DNA of 5,702 nt from the NCBI GenBank assembly GCA_030691805.1, contig JAUYDP010000077.1, positions 1 through 5,702 of the forward strand, written 5' to 3'. The notes below the pieces were generated by a model. It searched no databases and had not been told where the DNA came from. It saw only the letters and a program-made list of their open reading frames with translations. Made by a program: the position numbers and the translations under genes. Every line of letters starts with the position of its first letter. The stretch's first letter is position 1. Of this stretch, positions 1 to 3,473 are shown one piece after another. This DNA comes from Dehalococcoidia bacterium. GTDB taxonomy: Bacteria > Chloroflexota > Dehalococcoidia > JAUYDP01.

Positions 1-1
1 G

Positions 2-472
2 TACAAGACGGGAGGTACCCTCAAGGCGCTCTTTCAAAACGGGACAAACGACAAGCGTACCATAGTTGGCGCTCCCGGCCGTTCAGCTTATCTGTTGAAT
101 ATTAGCCCGGATATGGTGCAACGCTTTCTAAGGCAGGTGACCCTCATCGACATGTTGGATGTAATTGACCCGCAGGAAGTCAAGTTGGCGGTCACCTGTT
201 GTCTCCAGGAGAAGCCTGCATCATATCGGCATTATTCTCTCTGCGATCCCGGGGCTTTCGCTGAGCCTGCCATCGTTCGCTCGCTCACCTACCACGTCAA
301 GCACCCAGGGGAAGTCGAAGAGTGGCAGATCCCTCAGATCCTTGAGAAGATCTCTGCCGCCGAACAGGGATTGGTGGAGCCAGGCATCGAATCCTTGGGA
401 GAGCGCCTGGCAAAGATTGCAGAGGAGTTGGCCGAAGTGGCCCGCATATTAACGAAAAAGCGACCGTCATGA
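2..472 (+). CDS. Unrecognised protein, C-terminal part (5' end outside the window)
   Basis: The reading frame is open from the first complete codon at base 2 to a TGA at 470-472, giving 156 visible residues, so the true start lies upstream. A TTG at 95 could be read as a start, but the frame continues cleanly before it and no Shine-Dalgarno precedes it, so I treat the gene as 5'-truncated by the window edge. I do not recognise the family. The visible part is soluble, with no membrane segment or signal peptide. It has a mixed section with two adjacent cysteines (Thr-Cys-Cys-Leu) in the middle and ends in an amphipathic, Glu/Lys-rich helix with coiled-coil character (about the last 35 residues). 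The composition is that of a real protein. It is separated from the next gene by over 300 bp that contains a new promoter, so it is probably not in the same operon. No function is proposed. Confidence 0.7.
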   Translation, partial: YKTGGTLKALFQNGTNDKRTIVGAPGRSAYLLNISPDMVQRFLRQVTLIDMLDVIDPQEVKLAVTCCLQEKPASYRHYSLCDPGAFAEPAIVRSLTYHVKHPGEVEEWQIPQILEKISAAEQGLVEPGIESLGERLAKIAEELAEVARILTKKRPS

Positions 473-553
473 CGTCTTGGGCTTGCCGGGATGCACGCAC
501 TCACGCACTGTTGCAAGAGGCATGGCGCCCTCTAAGTGCCGCGCTTTCTCGCT

Positions 554-582
554 TTGACTCTACGCGTCACATATGCTATGAT
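554..582 (+). promoter_or_regulatory. Sigma-70 promoter with extended -10
   Basis: TTGACT at 554-559 and TATGAT at 577-582 each match the sigma-70 consensus at 5 of 6 positions and are separated by exactly 17 bp. A TGC triplet (574-576) directly before the -10 box gives the extended TGn -10. The surrounding DNA is locally AT-rich compared with the genes. Initiation would be expected around the A at 589. This is the best promoter in the window and most likely drives the molybdenum hydroxylase-type gene. The leader would be about 210-240 nt, depending on the start codon. Confidence 0.75.
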
Positions 583-596
583 TGCCCTATGCTAAT

Positions 597-703
597 TTAG
601 CCTAGGTGGCCACTGGCTTTCCCTTCTGATAATCGAAAGGACCAAAAGCCAGGGTGCTAAACCGGGTTAACCAGCCCAGAGACAATTGGAGCCATGCTGG
701 CAC
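597..703 (+). promoter_or_regulatory. Structured 5' leader, candidate cis-regulatory RNA (class not identified)
   Basis: A perfect 8-bp stem pairs 613-620 with 645-652. Above an internal loop, CCTT (622-625) pairs with AAGG (637-640). Downstream are the palindrome GGTTAACC (665-672) and a small GCCA/TGGC hairpin (691-694/698-701). The latter strand could instead pair with GTGGCCA (607-612), enclosing the whole domain. The stretch GGACCAAAAGCCAGGG (639-654), followed by GCTAAAC, resembles the 3' half of the cyclic-di-GMP-I aptamer. The conserved 5' half of that aptamer is not present, so I do not assign it. A molybdenum-cofactor riboswitch would make sense before this gene, but I cannot confirm its motif by eye. 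The structure is seen; regulation is inferred. Confidence 0.35.
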
Positions 704-710
704 ACAGATC

Positions 711-717
711 GAAGGAG
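711..717 (+). promoter_or_regulatory. Strong Shine-Dalgarno, now distant from the gene start
   Basis: GAAGGAG at 711-717 is the best ribosome-binding site in this leader, but no good start in the molybdoenzyme frame lies at normal spacing after it. A TTG at 722 is only 4 nt away and opens a 33-codon frame that stops at 821-823. The molybdoenzyme frame is open from 726, but its first ordinary start is the GTG at 798. If the segment between the two TTGAATT copies (722-728 and 826-832) is removed, this site falls 9 nt before the TTG at 831, a normal spacing. This suggests it served the gene before the hairpin pair was inserted. Confidence 0.45.
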
Positions 718-732
718 ACTATTGAATTATTT

Positions 733-761
733 CCGTAGTCGGTATCGTCCCCGATGCCGAC
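733..761 (+). repeat. REP-like hairpin, copy 1 (plus orientation)
   Basis: CCGTA leads into a 9-bp stem, 738-746 with 753-761 (one G-T wobble, the rest Watson-Crick), closed by a 6-nt loop GTCCCC (747-752). The tetranucleotide GTAG sits at the hairpin foot (735-738). GTAG at the foot of an imperfect palindrome is the known signature of REP sequences mobilised by RAYT (TnpA-REP) tyrosine transposases. Three more copies with the same foot and almost the same loop, but different paired stems, are in this window. No RAYT gene is visible here. Confidence 0.65.
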
Positions 762-762
762 G

Positions 763-791
763 GTCGGGGTCAGGGACGACCCCGACTACGG
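763..791 (-). repeat. REP-like hairpin, copy 2 (inverted, forms a BIME-like pair with copy 1)
   Basis: A perfect 9-bp stem joins 763-771 to 778-786 around the loop AGGGAC (772-777), followed by CTACGG (786-791), so on the minus strand it reads GTAG, stem, GTCCCT, stem. It lies one base after copy 1 in the opposite orientation. Together the two make a 59-bp inverted repeat (733-791) with perfect 10-bp outer arms and 23 of 28 positions paired. This head-to-head arrangement is that of bacterial interspersed mosaic elements. The pair is in the transcribed leader immediately before the GTG at 798. Confidence 0.65.
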
Positions 792-797
792 GACCGG

Positions 798-3068
798 GTG
801 TTGTTCGACAGTCTCCGAAGTAGGGTTGAATTGGGCTATTCGGTTATCGGCAAGTCTTATATAGGGCCAGATGTGCCCCCTAAAGCCACCGGTACGACCA
901 AGTTTACCGATGACCTACCTCTACCCGGCATGCTCCACGGCAAAATACTGCGCAGCCCTTACCCCCATGCCCGCATCGTTAGAATTGATGTCTCTCAAGC
1001 CTTGAAGCATCCTGGCATCCAGGCCGTCATAACCGGGGCGGACCTCCCTCCCAGGAAGTACGGCCTTGCCCCCAACGTTACCGCGGACCGTTTCCCCCTT
1101 GCCCAGGACCGGGCCCGCTTTGTAGGAGAGGAAATCGCCGCCCTGGCCGCAGTGGACGAAGACACCGCCGAGGAGGCGTTGGGTCTAATAGAAGTGGAAT
1201 ACGAGGAGATCCCCGCAGTTTTTGATCCCGAAGAGGCCTTGAAACCGGAATCGCCCATAATACACGGCGAGAACAACGTTTGCGGCCGGGTTGCCTATCA
1301 GACCGGCGATGCTTCAGAGGCCCTTGACCGTGCCGATTACGTTCGCGAGGACTTCTTCAGGGTGGAAGCGATTACCCATGCCGCTATCGAGCCCCATGCG
1401 GCCCTGGCATCCTTCGATCCTCTGGGAAACCTGACCCTCTGGACCTCTACCCAAACTGCCACCTGGGTCCGCTCCGTTCTGGCGCCGGTTTTGGGCATCT
1501 CGGAGGAGCGCGTACGAGTCATTGCACCGGCTGTGGGTGGGGCTTTCGGGGGGAAGAGCGGCGTTTTTGGCCACGAGATTTGCGCCGCCCTCCTGGCACG
1601 GGCCACGGGCCGGCCAGTCAAGATGGTCTGCTCCCGAGAAGAAGTCTTCTCCGCCACCATCCGCCGCCACGCCACGTCCGTTCGCTTAAAGATAGGAGTA
1701 TCTAAGGATGGTACTATCCTGGCTATGAAGTGCCGGGTAGTTGCTGAGAGCGGGGCCTACGCCAACATGGGACCCGCGTCCATCTCTTACACTGCTGCGT
1801 TCCTGACAGCCCCTTATCTGGTCCCGAACGTGGACTTCGAGGCCTACCGTGTCTACAACAACCGCACGGTCTGCGGCCCCCAACGGGGGCCCGGAACTCC
1901 GCCCATCCGCTTCGCAGTGGAGAGCATCCTTGATAGAGTCGCAGCCGACTTGGGGCTAGACCCGGCGGCCATCCGTCTAAAGAACGCTCTTACAGCCAAC
2001 TACACTACCCCCAGCCAGCTTCGAATTACCAGTTGCGGCTTGGCCGCGTGCATCAAGGAGGCAACCGGCGCCATCTCGCCGGCCCTGAAGCCGGGCCTGG
2101 CGTGCAGCGCTTTCATGTCCGGCTACAATCTCCCTCCCTACGTGCCCTGCCCAAGTGTGGTCAAGGTAGAACAAGATGGCAGCGTGTCCGTTTTCGTCAT
2201 TCACTCCGATTTTGGCCAGGGCGCTGACACCGGAGTACAGCAGATAGTAGCTGAGGAGCTTGGATTGCCCGTCGACGCGGTACGAGTGCGGTCCGGAGAT
2301 ACGGCCCTGGTGCCCGACGCCTGGTGGAGCTTCGCCGATACCTTCGCTATCGGCAACGCGGCCCGATCGGCCGCAATCCAGGTAAAGCACGATTTCTTCC
2401 GCGTAGTAGCCGAGCATCTTGAGGCAAGGCCGGAAGACCTGGTAGCCAGTGACGGACGCATCTTCATTCAAGGCAGCCCCCAGAGCGGTATGAGCTTCGT
2501 GGAGGCGGCCCGCCTGCACCTGCGTCGCACCAAGCGTCCTGCTACCGCACTGGCCCAATACTGCGCCAACACCGATATGCTGCACGTGGGCCAACGCAAC
2601 GTATCCCGCTCGTATAGCTTTGCGGCCCAGTCGGTGATGGCGGAGGTTGATCGGGAGACGGGACAGACAGACATCAAGCGTTTTGTCACAGCCTACGACT
2701 GCGGCCGGGCTCTCAACCCCATCATAGTTGAGGGGACCCTGGAAGGAGCTGTGGTCATGGGCCAGGGTCAGGCCATCTCGGAGAGCATGGAGTGGCGGGA
2801 TGGCCACTTGCTCAATCCTTCGTTCCTCGACTACAAAGTCCCAACCGCTCTGGACGCCCCTGGTGTAAAGCCGGTCCTTATCGAGACGGTGGACCCCGAA
2901 GGCCCGTTTGGCGCCAAGGAGGTAGGCCAGGGTTCCCTCCAGGCCGCCGCCCCAGCCGTAGCCAATGCCGTTAACCGGGTTGCCGGCATCTGGCTTGACA
3001 GCCTTCCCATAAAGCCGGAGGCGGTCCTAGCGGCTTTGGGGGGCGTGCCAGGGATGGGCTCCTCATGA
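798..3068 (+). CDS. Xanthine dehydrogenase family molybdenum-binding subunit (4-hydroxybenzoyl-CoA reductase alpha-like)
   Basis: The product is 756 residues, full length for the molybdenum subunit of the xanthine dehydrogenase/aldehyde oxidase family, which hydroxylates or reductively dehydroxylates substrates at a Mo-pyranopterin site in the cytosol. Seen in order: the N-terminal hammerhead domain (about residues 20-135), the Mo-binding core with GGAFGGK (247-253) and QRGPG (362-366), then DFGQG (471-475) and the C-terminal PFGAK block (703-707). By eye it most resembles the 4-hydroxybenzoyl-CoA reductase alpha type. Oddities: the catalytic Glu of the family's G-[E] motif is Gln711 (CAG, 2928-2930), and the usual Ser-Arg before the T-F...GNA segment (near 2331) is missing by an in-frame gap. 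The FeS and FAD subunits normally encoded alongside are absent on both sides. Start: GTG 798 is the longest ordinary start but has no clear Shine-Dalgarno. Family similarity begins at residues 14-15, so TTG 831, with AGGG at 822-825, is a serious alternative. Family is certain; substrate is unknown. Confidence 0.95.
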   Translation: MLFDSLRSRVELGYSVIGKSYIGPDVPPKATGTTKFTDDLPLPGMLHGKILRSPYPHARIVRIDVSQALKHPGIQAVITGADLPPRKYGLAPNVTADRFPLAQDRARFVGEEIAALAAVDEDTAEEALGLIEVEYEEIPAVFDPEEALKPESPIIHGENNVCGRVAYQTGDASEALDRADYVREDFFRVEAITHAAIEPHAALASFDPLGNLTLWTSTQTATWVRSVLAPVLGISEERVRVIAPAVGGAFGGKSGVFGHEICAALLARATGRPVKMVCSREEVFSATIRRHATSVRLKIGVSKDGTILAMKCRVVAESGAYANMGPASISYTAAFLTAPYLVPNVDFEAYRVYNNRTVCGPQRGPGTPPIRFAVESILDRVAADLGLDPAAIRLKNALTANYTTPSQLRITSCGLAACIKEATGAISPALKPGLACSAFMSGYNLPPYVPCPSVVKVEQDGSVSVFVIHSDFGQGADTGVQQIVAEELGLPVDAVRVRSGDTALVPDAWWSFADTFAIGNAARSAAIQVKHDFFRVVAEHLEARPEDLVASDGRIFIQGSPQSGMSFVEAARLHLRRTKRPATALAQYCANTDMLHVGQRNVSRSYSFAAQSVMAEVDRETGQTDIKRFVTAYDCGRALNPIIVEGTLEGAVVMGQGQAISESMEWRDGHLLNPSFLDYKVPTALDAPGVKPVLIETVDPEGPFGAKEVGQGSLQAAAPAVANAVNRVAGIWLDSLPIKPEAVLAALGGVPGMGSS

Positions 3069-3152
3069 CCCTTACGGGAGACCGCCGAACCATGAGGACG
3101 CATACAGCTATGCCCCAGGCTTATGACGCTTGAAGAATTGGTTGGGTACAGC

Positions 3153-3188
3153 CCCCACGTCGTAGCGGCGGACGTCCCTGTCCACGTC
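3153..3188 (+). repeat. REP-like hairpin, copy 3 (partly decayed)
   Basis: GTAG (3162-3165) is followed by a stem strand, the loop GTCCCT (3174-3179) and a partly mismatched return strand. Four base pairs next to the loop are intact (3170-3173/3180-3183). A C-A mismatch on this strand reads as a G-U wobble in an RNA from the opposite strand. Bases 3153-3183 match copy 4 (3192-3222) at 30 of 31 positions, the only difference being C3166 versus T3205. The two therefore form a direct tandem with a 39-bp period. Confidence 0.6.
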
Positions 3189-3191
3189 AAA

Positions 3192-3235
3192 CCCCACGTC
3201 GTAGTGGCGGACGTCCCTGTCCGCCAGGGGTGGGG
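3192..3235 (+). repeat. REP-like hairpin, copy 4 (intact)
   Basis: GTAG (3201-3204) is followed by a perfect 8-bp stem (3205-3212/3219-3226) around the loop GTCCCT (3213-3218). An outer CCCCAC (3192-3197) is complementary to GTGGGG (3230-3235), extending the foldable element. Loop and foot are the same as in the copies upstream of the previous gene, while the stem sequence differs and stays paired. It is not followed by a T-run, so it is not a standard intrinsic terminator, although it could protect the 3' end of the upstream transcript, as REP elements can. Confidence 0.65.
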
Positions 3236-3250
3236 CGGGGGGATCCCCGC
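3235..3250. repeat. GC-rich palindrome
   Basis: GCGGGG (3235-3240) and CCCCGC (3245-3250) form a perfect 6-bp stem around GGAT. It abuts copy 4 of the REP-like hairpin and may be part of the same element. There is no T-run after it. Confidence 0.4.
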
Positions 3251-3361
3251 TCCATGCGGCCGCACCGATTTACTTGTTCAACTCCCATTAGCCTGGAGCA
3301 TAAAGACTCCCCCAACCCTGCCAAGGTCTTCTGATTGTTGCCGGGGCACTCATCCGAGTCT

Positions 3362-3391
3362 TCTCCCCTTGGGAGAGGGTTAGGGTGAGGG
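3362..3391. repeat. Interspersed repeat of the TCTCCC/GGGAGA, GGTTAGGGTGAGGG type
   Basis: TCTCCC (3362-3367) and GGGAGA (3371-3376) form a perfect 6-bp stem with a 3-nt loop, followed by GGGTTAGGGTGAGGG (3377-3391). From memory, this hairpin-plus-tail text recurs in intergenic DNA of many high-GC bacteria. It is unrelated in sequence to the GTAG-footed hairpins here. Only one copy is in the window, so its repetitive nature is recalled, not seen. Confidence 0.5.
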
Positions 3392-3441
3392 AACCCCGCC
3401 TGTTACGAAGTATGTTAGACAAGAATCAAAAGACCCTCGCC

Positions 3442-3460
3442 AGCCCTGCGGGCTTATCTT
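3442..3460 (+). terminator. Weak hairpin with short U-rich tail, possible attenuator
   Basis: AGCCC (3442-3446) pairs with GGGCT (3450-3454) around a 3-nt loop and is followed by TTATCTT. The stem is short and the tail is not a clean T-run, so termination would be weak. It ends only 4 nt before the Shine-Dalgarno of the next gene, where it could influence read-through or ribosome access. Confidence 0.25.
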
Positions 3461-3463
3461 GAT

Positions 3464-3468
3464 AGGAG
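3464..3468 (+). promoter_or_regulatory. Ribosome-binding site of the second molybdoenzyme gene
   Basis: AGGAG lies 5 nt before the ATG at 3474. It fixes that start, which is also where family similarity begins: the first cluster cysteine is residue 10. Confidence 0.8.
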
Positions 3469-3473
3469 CTAGG

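Larger units (their letters stand above)
473..797. other. Intergenic region with promoter, long leader and inverted repeat pair
   Basis: No gene is credible in this stretch. Bases 473-553 hold little: a perfect tandem duplication of CACGCACT (494-501 and 502-509) and a weak AGAGG/CCTCT hairpin (516-520/529-533) without a T-run, so I see no convincing terminator for the upstream gene. From 554 onward it carries a sigma-70 promoter, a structured leader, a strong Shine-Dalgarno and a pair of inverted hairpin repeats, each listed separately. The arrangement shows that the downstream molybdoenzyme gene has its own promoter and a transcript leader of more than 200 nt. Confidence 0.7.
3069..3473. 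other. Repeat-rich intergenic region
   Basis: No credible gene is present. An open frame at 3123-3383 exists only because the 39-bp tandem repeat is a multiple of three; its product is low-complexity Pro/Val text with no RBS at the start. Bases 3069-3152 and 3251-3361 show nothing I can name. The rest carries two REP-like hairpins, a GC-rich palindrome, a second type of hairpin repeat and a short hairpin close to the next RBS. I see no confident promoter: TTGTTC at 3274-3279 has only a poor -10 partner about 19 bp on. Confidence 0.6.

Noticed and set aside
494..509. Tandem CACGCACT duplication
   Set aside because: Only two 8-bp units with no link to any other element; likely chance or slippage.
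624..641. CTGATAA...CGAAA text resembling a hammerhead ribozyme core
   Set aside because: The core requires CUGANGA; here the sixth base is A, no stem II separates the two parts, and no cleavage-site helix is evident.
639..701. Cyclic-di-GMP-I riboswitch
   Set aside because: The resemblance is confined to the 3' half. The conserved 5' GGCAAACC segment and a proper GNRA-capped stem are missing, so I kept it only as a hint to test.
722..823. Short frame starting at TTG 722 behind the strong Shine-Dalgarno
   Set aside because: It is 33 codons long, spaced only 4 nt from the RBS and made mostly of inverted-repeat sequence, so it is more likely an insertion by-product than a leader peptide.
1977..2807. 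Open frame of 276 codons on the minus strand inside the first molybdoenzyme gene
   Set aside because: It lies wholly opposite a gene with clear family motifs, its product matches nothing I know, and long antisense frames are expected in GC-rich coding DNA.
2831..3265. Minus-strand frame of 144 codons running through the tandem repeats
   Set aside because: Its Thr/Gly/Trp-rich repeats are just the 39-bp non-coding repeat read in frame, and the rest is antisense to a real gene.
3123..3383. Plus-strand frame of 86 codons in the second intergenic region
   Set aside because: It is open only because the repeat period is a multiple of three. There is no RBS, and it ends in another non-coding repeat.
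3377..3391. TTAGGG-like text resembling telomeric repeat
   Set aside because: A single degenerate occurrence as the tail of a small bacterial hairpin repeat, not an array.
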